Assembly (NCBI GenBank): GCA_019240215.1
Contig: JAFAYQ010000074.1
Span: 1-64,000, forward strand
Direction: 5' to 3'
DNA from: Actinomycetota bacterium
GTDB lineage: Bacteria; Actinomycetota; Actinomycetes; Streptosporangiales; Streptosporangiaceae
Length of the DNA: 64,000 nt
This document shows, one piece after another, positions 23,653 to 31,843 of the stretch. Below the pieces are notes generated by a model. The model was not told the DNA's origin. It worked only from the letters and a program-made list of their open reading frames with translations, and did no database searches. The position numbers and the translations under genes are program-made. Numbering within the stretch: position 1 is the first letter of the stretch; each line of letters begins with the position of its first letter.

Positions 23653-24942
23653 TCACGACGGGTCCAGCGGGGCGACCACGAACGTGGTGTGCGGCCGCTC
23701 GATGACCGACTCGCCCGGGCCGGCCGCCGGCCCGCTGGCGTCCTCGGTCGTGCGCGGATAGGCGAGGATGCGGAAGTTGCGGGTGCCGGGCCGCCCGGCC
23801 GCCTCCCAGGCCTCCAGCAGCGCCGCCAGCTGGGCGGCCAGGATGTCCCCGTCGGGGCCGTAGCCGAGCACGCTGAGCTGGAACGGCGGCGCCGCCGTGC
23901 GCCCCCGCCGGGTGCGTTCGGCTGGGTGGGCGTCCCGGTCGTGGTCACCCGCGGGCCGGGCCAGCACCGCGAAGCTGCCGGGCTCGAAGATCCCGGCCGT
24001 CACGTACTGGTCGCGGATGCGGCCGGGCGCGCGGGCCAGCGCCGCCGCCCGGGGCTGGCCGGTTTCGCTGAGCACGCCCATCCGCGGCTCGTTCAGCGCC
24101 AGCCACAACCCCAGCCCGTCGAACAGCTGGGCCGGGCCCGCCAGCACCCTGGTGAAACGCTCGGCGGCGGGCTCGTCGAGGGCGCGGCCGAGTACGGTCA
24201 CGTCCAGCGGGCGGCCGTCGGGCAGCATCAGCGCCAGCTCCGGGTAGTCGCCGGTGACCCGGGTCCGTTCCGGGCCGGCCAGCGTGCCCCGCATCCGCAT
24301 GAACCCGCACGGGACCACCGAGCGGCTCCGCCAGCCGCCGGCCGGGTCCCGTTCGAACGCGACCGACCGCTGCGATCCGCGCAGGTCGAGCGGGACCACG
24401 ATCCGGCCGCCGGGCGCCAGCTGGGCGAGCCAGGCCGGAGCCAGGTCGCTCACCCCGACCGTGGCGATGATCCGGTCGTACGGGGCGCCGTCCGGGTAGC
24501 CGTCCGCCCCGTCGGCGGCGACCACCGTCACCTCCGGGTAGCCGGCCACGGCCAGGTGGGCGGCCGCCTCGGCCGCCACCTCAGGGTCGAGGTCGACGGT
24601 GACCACGGTCCCGTCCGCACCGACCAGGTGCTTCATCAGGGCGGCGTTGTAGCCGGTGCCGGCGCCGATCTCCAGCACCCGCTGGCCGGGCGCCAGCTGC
24701 AGCTGGTCGAGCATGATGGCCATGATCATCGGCTGCGAGGAGGAACTGGTCGGCTGGCCGTCCGGCCCCCGCCGGGTCACGATCGCGTCGTCCCGGTAGG
24801 CCAGCTCGGGCGCGATCCCGGGCAGGAACAGGTGCCGCGGCACCACCCGCAGGGCCCCGGTGACCGCGGCGCTGACCGGCTGGCCGCTGGTGGCCAGCTC
24901 GGACACCATGCGGTCCCGCATCCGGGCCAGCTCGGCAACCAT
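23653..24942 (-). CDS. PCMT-type methyltransferase of the FxLD-system class
   Basis: A 429-residue methyltransferase related to protein-L-isoaspartate O-methyltransferase, in the longer form annotated with FxLD-type lanthipeptide systems. The N-terminal part has RVVPRHLFLPG and YRDDAIVTRRGPDGQPTSSS. Motif I is VLEIGAGTGYNAALMKHLVG, then VDLDPEVAAEAA and RIIATVGVSDLAPAWLAQL with APGGRIVVPLDLRGSQRSVA. The ~200-residue C-terminal extension is typical of the FxLD-associated type. Its ATG overlaps the TGA of the upstream GT87-like gene by one base, implying translational coupling. No FxLD precursor peptide or lanthionine synthetase is seen nearby, so the substrate may differ. Confidence 0.8.
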   Translation of the reverse strand: MVAELARMRDRMVSELATSGQPVSAAVTGALRVVPRHLFLPGIAPELAYRDDAIVTRRGPDGQPTSSSSQPMIMAIMLDQLQLAPGQRVLEIGAGTGYNAALMKHLVGADGTVVTVDLDPEVAAEAAAHLAVAGYPEVTVVAADGADGYPDGAPYDRIIATVGVSDLAPAWLAQLAPGGRIVVPLDLRGSQRSVAFERDPAGGWRSRSVVPCGFMRMRGTLAGPERTRVTGDYPELALMLPDGRPLDVTVLGRALDEPAAERFTRVLAGPAQLFDGLGLWLALNEPRMGVLSETGQPRAAALARAPGRIRDQYVTAGIFEPGSFAVLARPAGDHDRDAHPAERTRRGRTAAPPFQLSVLGYGPDGDILAAQLAALLEAWEAAGRPGTRNFRILAYPRTTEDASGPAAGPGESVIERPHTTFVVAPLDPS

Positions 24943-26333
24943 CACGACAAGCGGGGCGCGTTCCGCGGCAGGCTGCCCAGCCAGGCGGCGGCCGGCCGCC
25001 GCAGCCGGATCGCGGCCACCGCCAGCCCGGCCAGGGCCACCAGACCGGCCAGCACGAACGAGTTGCCCGCGATGATCTGCAGCAGGTTCCAGTGGTACTC
25101 GTGGTAATTGGGGTTGTCGCCGTAGGCGAAGTACTGGGTCGGGCCGTACCAGACCCAGCCGGCCGGGGTCAGGGCGGTGCCCGGCGCCCAGAACTGCGGC
25201 CAGCACCCGAACACGAACAGCAGCGCGGCCGCCGCCAGCGACCACGCCGCCCGGGCCAGGCCGCGGGCCCGCACCGCCAGGTGTCCCAGGTAACCGATGC
25301 CCAGCGCCACCCACACCCAGTGGTGGTCCCAGCTCAGCGGGGACACCAGCAGCGCGGTCAGCGCCGCCCCGAGCATGCCGGCCACCGGGTGCCCCGCGTG
25401 GTAGAGGGTGGCCGCGATGACCAGGCCGGCCACCGCCACAACGGCCGCCACCGCCAGGTAGGCGTGGGCGGCCCCGTCCACGCTGCCGGTGAACCGGATG
25501 ATCATCCCGTGCAGCGACTGGTTGCCGCGGGTGCCCAGGAACACGATCCGGTTCGCGTTCAGGAACGTGCCGTCCTGCCAGTAGTGGGCCGAATCGTGCG
25601 GCAGCACCGCGTAGCCGATGCCGATCGTGGCCGCGAACGTCGCCACCGCCACCCCGGCCTGCCGGAACTTGCCGGTCAGGAGCAGGTAGGGGATGAAGAT
25701 GAGCGGGATCAGCTTGATCCCGGCCGCCAGCCCGATGCCGGCCCCGTTCCACCAGCGGCTCCTGGCCGCCATCAGGTCCAGCACCACCAGCAGCATCAGC
25801 AGGATGTTGATCTGGCCGAGGGCCAGCGTCTGCTGGACCGGCTCGGTGGCCAGCGCGGCCGCCGCCACCAGCAGGGTGGCGCCGGTCCGGACCCGCTGAT
25901 CGGTGTAGCCCAGGCGGCCGAACATCAGCCAGGCCGACCAGACCAGCGCGGCCAGGCTGGCCCCGGTCATCACCCAGCGCAGCACCAGCCACGGCAGCAG
26001 CGAGCCGACCGCGAAGATGACGGCCGCGATCGGTGCGTAGGTGAACTGCACCCCGCCGGTGCCGGTCCAGGAGTACAGCGGGGCGTACCTGGCGCCGTTG
26101 TAGGGCGGTGAGACCTGCCGGGTGATCAGGCCGCCGTCCCGGTAGACGACCAGGTCGCGCATGGCGGTCATCGTGGCCAGATGGGTGCGCAGGTCGGCCA
26201 CGTAGACGGCCAGGACCGCGAGGAACACCACCAGCCCGAGGGCCAGCAGCCAGCCGCCCGCCCGGTGGCCGGACCGGGGCTCCCCGTCCGCGGCCGCCTG
26301 GGAAGGGGCCACCGCTTGGTGTGCCTCCGCCAC
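24942..26333 (-). CDS. GT87-like polyprenyl-phosphomannose mannosyltransferase (DUF2029)
   Basis: A 463-residue integral membrane protein of the DUF2029/GT87 family, whose mycobacterial members add alpha-1,2-mannose to lipid-linked glycans using polyprenyl-phosphate mannose. About ten membrane segments are visible, with the characteristic TLALGQINILLMLLVVLDLM and GIGLAAGIKLIPLIFIPYLL stretches. The first extracytoplasmic loop, with ARYAPLYSWTGTGGVQFTYAP, would carry the catalytic acid. The start is GTG at 26333 after GAGGGAAG. It is coupled to the downstream methyltransferase (TGATG). A paralogue with the same type of neighbour lies at 34724-36061. Confidence 0.85.
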   Translation of the reverse strand: MAEAHQAVAPSQAAADGEPRSGHRAGGWLLALGLVVFLAVLAVYVADLRTHLATMTAMRDLVVYRDGGLITRQVSPPYNGARYAPLYSWTGTGGVQFTYAPIAAVIFAVGSLLPWLVLRWVMTGASLAALVWSAWLMFGRLGYTDQRVRTGATLLVAAAALATEPVQQTLALGQINILLMLLVVLDLMAARSRWWNGAGIGLAAGIKLIPLIFIPYLLLTGKFRQAGVAVATFAATIGIGYAVLPHDSAHYWQDGTFLNANRIVFLGTRGNQSLHGMIIRFTGSVDGAAHAYLAVAAVVAVAGLVIAATLYHAGHPVAGMLGAALTALLVSPLSWDHHWVWVALGIGYLGHLAVRARGLARAAWSLAAAALLFVFGCWPQFWAPGTALTPAGWVWYGPTQYFAYGDNPNYHEYHWNLLQIIAGNSFVLAGLVALAGLAVAAIRLRRPAAAWLGSLPRNAPRLS

Positions 26334-26380
26334 GCGCTTCCCTCCGTCCTCAGGCCTGGGCCGATGATATCGGGCAGCAA

Positions 26381-26411
26381 AGTGGCCGGCGGCACAAAGC
26401 CACCGGCCACT
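26381..26411 (-). terminator. 12-bp stem-loop after membrane-protein gene
   Basis: Arms 26381-26392 and 26400-26411 (AGTGGCCGGCGG and its near-perfect partner, one mismatch) enclose a 7-base loop. It lies 18 bp past the stop of the minus-strand gene ending at 26430. There is no U-tract. It is a likely terminator of the stem-only type. Confidence 0.6.
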
Positions 26412-26429
26412 CGGGATTGCCGCCCGCGG

Positions 26430-27101
26430 TCAGGCGCTGCCGCTGGTGTCGCCGATCTTGGTCCCGGCGACGTGGGTCTCCTCGACCGGGGCGGTGGCCG
26501 GGGTGACATTTTCGGGCACGGTGTCGCCGTCGACCCGGGTGTCGTCCAGGCGGCTGGCCGGCACCCGCTCGGAGGCGCCGTACGGCCGGGTGACGTTGTC
26601 CTCTTCCGGCACCTCCTCGACCGCCGGGGCCTCAGCCGCCAGCCGCTCGCGGTGACCGATGACGGTGAAGCGGCCGAGCGCGACCGCGGCCAGGAACACG
26701 ATGACGATGCCGAGGCCGGTGAAGAAGCCGATCTGCTCGGTCACCCGGTGCAGGTTGTCACCGACCGGGTGGCCGGCGTTGCCGCCGATCGTCCACAGCG
26801 TGCTGAGCAGGCCGCCGAGCGCGAACCAGGCGCCGCTGAGCGCGGCCAGCCAGGCGCCGAACAGCCCGGCCGGGCGGCTGGCCGACCAGCCGACGATCAG
26901 GCCGCCGAGCACGGTGGCGGCACCCGGGAGGATCTCCAGCCAGAGCCGGCCGGTGGAGTAGGCCCAGGCCTTGTCGGGCGTGTAGGCGTAGTGGAAATAG
27001 GGACCGACGAAGGCAATGAGGCCGCCCCAGATTCCGAGCAGGACCAGCAGCGCTCCGGTGAGGGCGCCACGGCTCCGCGGAACACGCAGCATCCCTGCCA
27101 T
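26430..27101 (-). CDS. hypothetical membrane protein, DUF4383-like
   Basis: A 223-residue protein with four membrane helices (about 13-30, 49-67, 78-98 and 118-138) followed by a hydrophilic acidic tail of ~75 residues (VPEEDNVTRPYGASERVPAS onward). The helix layout resembles DUF4383-type four-helix membrane proteins of actinobacteria, but I am not certain. The ATG at 27101 is preferred because GGAGGA lies about 10 bases upstream; a GTG three codons earlier sits on top of the ribosome site. It is divergent from selA. Confidence 0.65.
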   Translation of the reverse strand: MAGMLRVPRSRGALTGALLVLLGIWGGLIAFVGPYFHYAYTPDKAWAYSTGRLWLEILPGAATVLGGLIVGWSASRPAGLFGAWLAALSGAWFALGGLLSTLWTIGGNAGHPVGDNLHRVTEQIGFFTGLGIVIVFLAAVALGRFTVIGHRERLAAEAPAVEEVPEEDNVTRPYGASERVPASRLDDTRVDGDTVPENVTPATAPVEETHVAGTKIGDTSGSA

Positions 27102-27253
27102 GACAATCACTCCTCCCGCGAAGGGGATGGGGGTTGGTGAGGTTGTGAAGTTGTGCCAACGCGATACCCCTGAAAACGCTTGTTATTCAAGGCCTCCCGG
27201 TCTCGATCGTGTCACCGTGAGCAAGGGCCGTCACGGCGGGTAGGGTCGCCTGC

Positions 27254-28594
27254 GTGGACACCCGGCGCCTCGTGCCGCGCACCGACGCGCTGCTGGCCGA
27301 CCCGCGGCTGGCCGACGCCGAGCGCAGGCTCGGCCGCGCTCTGGTCAAGGCGGCCGTGGCCCGGGCTCAGGATCAGGTCCGGCAGGGCACGCTGGCCCCC
27401 GGCGACGTCCTCGCCGCGGCGCTGGCCGAGCTGCCCGCCCGGGCCGCCACGCTGACCCCGGTGATCAACGCGACCGGGGTGCTGCTGCACACCAACCTGG
27501 GCCGCGCCCCGCTGTCGGGCGCCGCCACCGACGCCTTGCTGGCCGCCGCGGGCTGCACTGACGTTGAGTTCGACCTGGCCACCGGGGCGCGCGGGCGCCG
27601 TGGGCGGGGCACCCTGGCCGCGCTGGCGGCGGCGGTGCCGGCCGCCGAACGGGTGCACGTGGTCAACAACAACGCGGCCGCCCTGGTGCTGACGGCGACC
27701 GCGCTGGCCGCCGGACGCGAGATCGTGATCAGCCGCGGCGAGATGGTGGAGATCGGGGACGGGTTCCGGCTGCCGGACCTGCTCGCCTCGACCGGCGCCC
27801 GGCTGCGCGAGGTCGGCACCACCAACCGCACCTCGGTGGCCGACTACCTGGCCGCGATCGGGCCGGACACCGGGTTCGTGCTCAAGGTGCATCCGTCCAA
27901 CTTCCGCATCGAGGGCTTCACCGCCGAGGCGGCCGTCCCCTACCTGACCGCCGCGATCAAGGCCGGCCCGGGCCCGGCCGTCCCGGTCGTGGCCGACATT
28001 GGCTCCGGCCTGCTGGCCCCGCACCCGGCCCTGCCCGACGAGCCGGACGCCCAGACCATGCTGCGGGGCGGGGCGGCGCTGGTCACCGCCAGCGGCGACA
28101 AGCTGCTCGGCGGCCCCCAGGCCGGCCTCCTGCTCGGCCAGGACGGCCTGGTCCAGCGGCTGGCCCGGCACCCGCTGGCCCGCGCCCTGCGGGTCGACAA
28201 GCTGACCCTGGCCGCGCTCGAAGCCACCCTGACCGGGCCGCCGGTACCGGTCGCGGAAGCGCTGGCCGCCGATCCCATTTTCATTATGAAAAGGGTCCAA
28301 CGGGTCGCGGCTGACCTCGAAGGCGCGGGGATCGACGCCCGCCCGGTGCCGGCCGAGGCCGCGGTCGGCGGTGGCGGGGCGCCCGGAGTGCCGCTGGCCA
28401 GCGCGGCCGTGAGCGTGCCGGAAGAGCTGACCGGGCCGCTGCGGACCGGCCCGGCGGTCCGGCAGGGGCGGTTCCCGGCCGTGATCGGCCGGGTCGAGGC
28501 AGGCCGGCTGCTGCTCGACCTGCGGGCGGTGGCGCCGCCGGACGACGGGACCCTGACCGCGGCCGTGATCGCCGCCAGCCAAGCCCGGCCATGA
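27254..28594 (+). CDS. selA: L-seryl-tRNA(Sec) selenium transferase
   Basis: A 446-residue PLP enzyme that converts Ser-tRNA(Sec) to Sec-tRNA(Sec) with selenophosphate. The PLP lysine is Lys283 in ASGDKLLGGPQAGLLLG. Other family features are PVINATGVLLHTNLGRAPLS, the VVNNNAAALVLT segment and LREVGTTNRTSVADY. The length is close to the ~460 residues usual for SelA. The GTG at 27254 is the first good start. selB follows with a 4-bp overlap (ATGA), forming the standard selAB unit. selD and selC (tRNA-Sec) are not in the window. Confidence 0.95.
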   Translation: MDTRRLVPRTDALLADPRLADAERRLGRALVKAAVARAQDQVRQGTLAPGDVLAAALAELPARAATLTPVINATGVLLHTNLGRAPLSGAATDALLAAAGCTDVEFDLATGARGRRGRGTLAALAAAVPAAERVHVVNNNAAALVLTATALAAGREIVISRGEMVEIGDGFRLPDLLASTGARLREVGTTNRTSVADYLAAIGPDTGFVLKVHPSNFRIEGFTAEAAVPYLTAAIKAGPGPAVPVVADIGSGLLAPHPALPDEPDAQTMLRGGAALVTASGDKLLGGPQAGLLLGQDGLVQRLARHPLARALRVDKLTLAALEATLTGPPVPVAEALAADPIFIMKRVQRVAADLEGAGIDARPVPAEAAVGGGGAPGVPLASAAVSVPEELTGPLRTGPAVRQGRFPAVIGRVEAGRLLLDLRAVAPPDDGTLTAAVIAASQARP

Positions 28595-30456
28595 CGATCA
28601 CCCAGGTCATCGCCACCGCCGGTCACGTCGATCACGGCAAGTCGACGCTGGTGCGGGCGCTCACCGGGATGGAACCGGACCGCTGGGAGGAAGAACGGCG
28701 CCGCGGGCTCACGATCGACCTCGGGTTCGCCTGGATGCAGACAGCGGGCCCGCGGGTGGCGTTCGTCGACGTGCCCGGCCACGAGCGGTTCGTGCCCAAC
28801 ATGCTGGCCGGACTGGGGCCGGTGCCCGCGGTGCTGCTGGTGGTGGCGGCCGACGGCGGCTGGATGCCTCAGTCAGCCGAGCACCTGGCCGCCATCGACG
28901 CCCTCGGCATCGCCCGCGGGCTGCTGGTGGTCACCCGGGCCGACCTGGCCGACCCGGCTCCGGCCCGGCGCCGGGCCCAGGCCGAGCTGGCCACCACCAG
29001 CCTGCGCGATGCTCCGGCGCTGGCGGTCAGCGCGGTGACCGGAGCCGGGCTGCCGGAGCTGCACCAGGCGCTGGCCACACTGGCCGGATCGCTGCCGGTG
29101 CCCGACCCGGCCGCGCCGGTCCGGCTGTGGGTGGACCGGGCGTTCACCATCCGCGGCAGCGGCACCGTGGTGACCGGCACGCTGCCCGCCGGGACCGTCG
29201 AGGCCGACGGCGAGCTGCTGCTGACGCCGTCGCTGCGGCCGGTCCGGGTGCGCGCGATCGAATCGCTGGGCCAGCCCGCCACCGCGGCCCGCGGCGTGAC
29301 CCGGGTCGCGCTCAACCTGCGCGGGGTGCCCAAGGAGGTCCCGGCCCGGGGCATGGCCCTGGTCGAGCCGGGCCGCTGGACGCTGACCGGCCTGCTCGAC
29401 GTCCGGGTTGATTCCGACGACCCGGCCCGGCTGCCCCGGGAGCTGATCGTTCACCTGGGCTCGGCCCGGACCCCGGCCCGGCTGCGGGTGCTGGGCCGGG
29501 CCGAGCCGGACGGGGGCAAACCCGCGGTGCTGGCCCGGCTCACGCTCCGCGACCAGCTCCCGCTGCACGTGGGGGACCGGATCCTGCTGCGCGACCCGGG
29601 CGCGGCCGGCCTGTTCATCGTCGGCGCCGCCGTCCTCGACCTGATACCGCCGCCGCTCAAGCGCCGCGGCGCCGCCACCGCGGCCGCCGCCGAGCTGGCC
29701 CGCTGGCCGGACCCGCCCGCCGCCGGCGACCTGCTCCGGCGCCACCGCCTGTTGCGGACCGGCACACTGACCGCCATGGGGGTGACGGGCGGCCCGCCCC
29801 CGGTCGCGGGCGAGTGGCAGGCCGACCCGTCCTTCTGGTCCACCGCCGCCGACCGCCTGACCGAGCTCACCCGCGACCACGCCGAGCAGAATCCGCTGGC
29901 GGTCGGCCTGCCAGTGGAGGCGGCCCGGGCCGCGCTCGCCCTGCCCGACCGGGCGCTGGTCGAGGCGCTGGTGGCCGGCGGTGCGGTCATCCTCCGCGAC
30001 GGCTACCTGACCGTTCCCGGCGCATCAGCGGGCTCAGCCACGCCAAGCGCGGATCAGCCGGGCCGGGCGCGCGCGAAGGGGCCGGCCGAGGCAGGATCGG
30101 CGCCCCTGCCCGACCGGCTGCTGACCGCCGTCCAGGCCGTCCATTCCGACCTGGCCGCCACCCCGTTCCGCGCCCCCGAAGCCGCCCGCCTCCGCGAACT
30201 CGGCCTCGACACCAAGTCCATCGCCGCCGCCGCCCGCGCCGGCCTCCTCCTGCGCGTCAGCGACCAGGTGGTCCTCGCCCCCGGCGCCGACCGGGCCGCC
30301 GCGCAGGCCCTGGCGGCGCTGCCCCAGCCGTTCACCACCGCCGAAGCCCGCCAGGCCCTCGCCACCACCCGCCGGGTGGCGATCCCCCTCCTGGAATTCC
30401 TCGACCGCGCCCGCATCACCGAACGCCTCCCCGACGACCGCCGCCGCCTCCGCTAG
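28591..30456 (+). CDS. selB: selenocysteine-specific elongation factor
   Basis: A 621-residue GTPase that delivers Sec-tRNA(Sec) to UGA codons marked by a SECIS hairpin. The G1 motif is AGHVDHGKSTLVRAL (about 7-21), G3 DVPGHE, and the switch I region ERRRGLTIDLGFAWM is the SelB form. EF-Tu-like domains 2 and 3 follow, then C-terminal winged helices (about 370-621, ending EFLDRARITERLPDDRRRLR) that bind SECIS RNA. A low-complexity Ala/Pro/Gly linker lies at about 475-500. The ATG overlaps the selA stop. The end overlaps the convergent glycosyltransferase by 4 bp. Confidence 0.95.
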   Translation: MTITQVIATAGHVDHGKSTLVRALTGMEPDRWEEERRRGLTIDLGFAWMQTAGPRVAFVDVPGHERFVPNMLAGLGPVPAVLLVVAADGGWMPQSAEHLAAIDALGIARGLLVVTRADLADPAPARRRAQAELATTSLRDAPALAVSAVTGAGLPELHQALATLAGSLPVPDPAAPVRLWVDRAFTIRGSGTVVTGTLPAGTVEADGELLLTPSLRPVRVRAIESLGQPATAARGVTRVALNLRGVPKEVPARGMALVEPGRWTLTGLLDVRVDSDDPARLPRELIVHLGSARTPARLRVLGRAEPDGGKPAVLARLTLRDQLPLHVGDRILLRDPGAAGLFIVGAAVLDLIPPPLKRRGAATAAAAELARWPDPPAAGDLLRRHRLLRTGTLTAMGVTGGPPPVAGEWQADPSFWSTAADRLTELTRDHAEQNPLAVGLPVEAARAALALPDRALVEALVAGGAVILRDGYLTVPGASAGSATPSADQPGRARAKGPAEAGSAPLPDRLLTAVQAVHSDLAATPFRAPEAARLRELGLDTKSIAAAARAGLLLRVSDQVVLAPGADRAAAQALAALPQPFTTAEARQALATTRRVAIPLLEFLDRARITERLPDDRRRLR

Positions 30457-31667
30457 CCGACGCCGTCGAGCAGGAGGTGGGCGGCGACCTCGGCGCCGTC
30501 GGTGCGGATCGTGCCTGCCACGGCGGCCGCCCGCTCACGCGTTGCCGGGGTGAGCGCGGCGGCGAGGGCGGAGGACAGGGCTTCGGCCGACGGGGGTGAT
30601 CCGTCGTGGCTGGCTTCGACACCAGCGCCGATGCTCAGGTCGGTGACGCGGCGGGCGAAGTAGGGCTGGTCGGCCCACTGGGGGACCACCACCTGGGGGA
30701 CGCCGGCCCGGGTGGCGGTCGTGGTGGTGCCGGCGCCGCCGTGGTGGATGACGGCGGCCACCCGGGCGAACAGGGCCTGCTGGTTGACCTCGCCGACGGC
30801 AAAGCAGTCGCCGGTGTCCTCGGGTGGGGTCAGACCGGCCCAGCCGGAGCCGATGAGCGCGCGGTGGCCGTGGGCGCGGATCACCTCGACGGCCAGCCCG
30901 GCGATGTTCTGCGGGGCGCGCATGCTGCCGAAGCTGACGTAGACCGGCGGCGGACCGGCCGCCAGCCAGGCCACCAGGTCGGGCGGCAGCGGGCGGTCAT
31001 CGGGCAGGATCCAGGCGCCGGTCTGGGTCACGTCGCCGGTGTCCGGGTCGGGCCAGGGGGCCAGCACCGGGTCGGCCGCCAGCCAGGGATGGCCCTTGAC
31101 GAAGTCGCGCACGTTGTTCACCGGCGGCAGGCCGTGGGCGACCCGGTGGGCGTTGAGCGGCGGGCCGAACGCCGCGTTGTAGTTCTCGATGTCGAGCTCG
31201 TTCAGTTCCCGCGGGTCGGTCACCTCGGGCGGGACGGCCCGGCCGGGCAACGGCTGCGGCCGGTGGTGAGGCGAAGGCAGGAAGATCGGGCAGTAGTGCA
31301 CCAGCACCGAGGGGATGCCGGCCAGTTCGGCCACCGACCGGGCCGCCGCTGCGGCCGGCACCACGCCGCTCGCCACCACCGCGTCGCACTTGGCGGCGAT
31401 CGGCCCGACCTGCTCGAACCAGGTGGCGATGAGGTTGTCGATGGTCCGGGCCACGTCCGTCTGGGCGGGCGGCACATCGCCGTGCACCAGCTCGCGCACC
31501 GAATCGCCGGTCGGCACCAGCGGCACCCCGACCTCGTCCAGCCGGGCGGCGCAGTCCGGTGGCGCGCACACCACCGCCTCGGCTCCGAACGCCTGCAACC
31601 GCACCGCCAGCGCCGCCAGCGGTTCGATGCCCCCGCGTGAGTCATACGTCGACAAAAGCACCCGCAT
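30453..31667 (-). CDS. GT1-family glycosyltransferase (MGT/antibiotic type)
   Basis: A 404-residue GT-B glycosyltransferase resembling enzymes that glycosylate macrolides, glycopeptides and other natural products. It starts MRVLLSTYDSRGGIEPLAAL, has the acceptor-domain VLVHYCPIFLPSPHHRPQP segment, and the nucleotide-sugar motif PPVYVSFGSMRAP and IHHGGAGTTTTATRAGVPQV in the C-terminal half. The ATG at 31667 has GGGGA upstream; a longer in-frame extension is unlikely. No biosynthetic cluster surrounds it, so the acceptor is unknown. It may detoxify a xenobiotic. Confidence 0.87.
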   Translation of the reverse strand: MRVLLSTYDSRGGIEPLAALAVRLQAFGAEAVVCAPPDCAARLDEVGVPLVPTGDSVRELVHGDVPPAQTDVARTIDNLIATWFEQVGPIAAKCDAVVASGVVPAAAAARSVAELAGIPSVLVHYCPIFLPSPHHRPQPLPGRAVPPEVTDPRELNELDIENYNAAFGPPLNAHRVAHGLPPVNNVRDFVKGHPWLAADPVLAPWPDPDTGDVTQTGAWILPDDRPLPPDLVAWLAAGPPPVYVSFGSMRAPQNIAGLAVEVIRAHGHRALIGSGWAGLTPPEDTGDCFAVGEVNQQALFARVAAVIHHGGAGTTTTATRAGVPQVVVPQWADQPYFARRVTDLSIGAGVEASHDGSPPSAEALSSALAAALTPATRERAAAVAGTIRTDGAEVAAHLLLDGVG

Positions 31668-31722
31668 GCCGTGTCCCCATTTCGTCGATTCCAGGCACGG
31701 CCTGCGATTATGGGGCACCACG

Positions 31723-31743
31723 GGGGGCTTGCGGCAAGCCCCC
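31723..31743 (+). ncRNA. hairpin of a possible small RNA or leader
   Basis: A nearly perfect palindrome: GGGGGCTTGC (31723-31732), one base, then GCAAGCCCCC (31734-31743). It lies 22 bp upstream of a textbook intrinsic terminator on the same strand, in the 176-bp gap between two divergent genes. Together they suggest a short structured transcript. No known RNA family was recognised. Confidence 0.4.
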
Positions 31744-31765
31744 GGGTCCGCTATAGCTTGATAGT

Positions 31766-31795
31766 GGCGGGGAGTTCCGTACTCCCGGCCTTTTT
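31766..31795 (+). terminator. intrinsic terminator with U-tract, no gene upstream on its strand
   Basis: A 10-bp stem (31766-31775 pairs with 31781-31790, one G-G mismatch) with loop TCCGT is followed by TTTTT at 31791-31795. Canonical U-tract terminators are uncommon in such GC-rich DNA. On the plus strand no coding gene ends here: the gene to the left starts at 31667 on the minus strand, and DUF2332 starts at 31844. It therefore ends a short RNA or acts as an attenuator ahead of DUF2332. Confidence 0.65.
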
Positions 31796-31843
31796 GTTGC
31801 CGCCCGGCCGGGGCTGGTTATCCGGCGATCTGGAGGAGCGGCG

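Noticed and set aside
27111..27253. Possible tRNA-Sec (selC) beside selA
   Set aside because: I looked for a long acceptor arm, a UCA anticodon loop and a T-loop here and in 31668-31843, and found none. selC must lie elsewhere.
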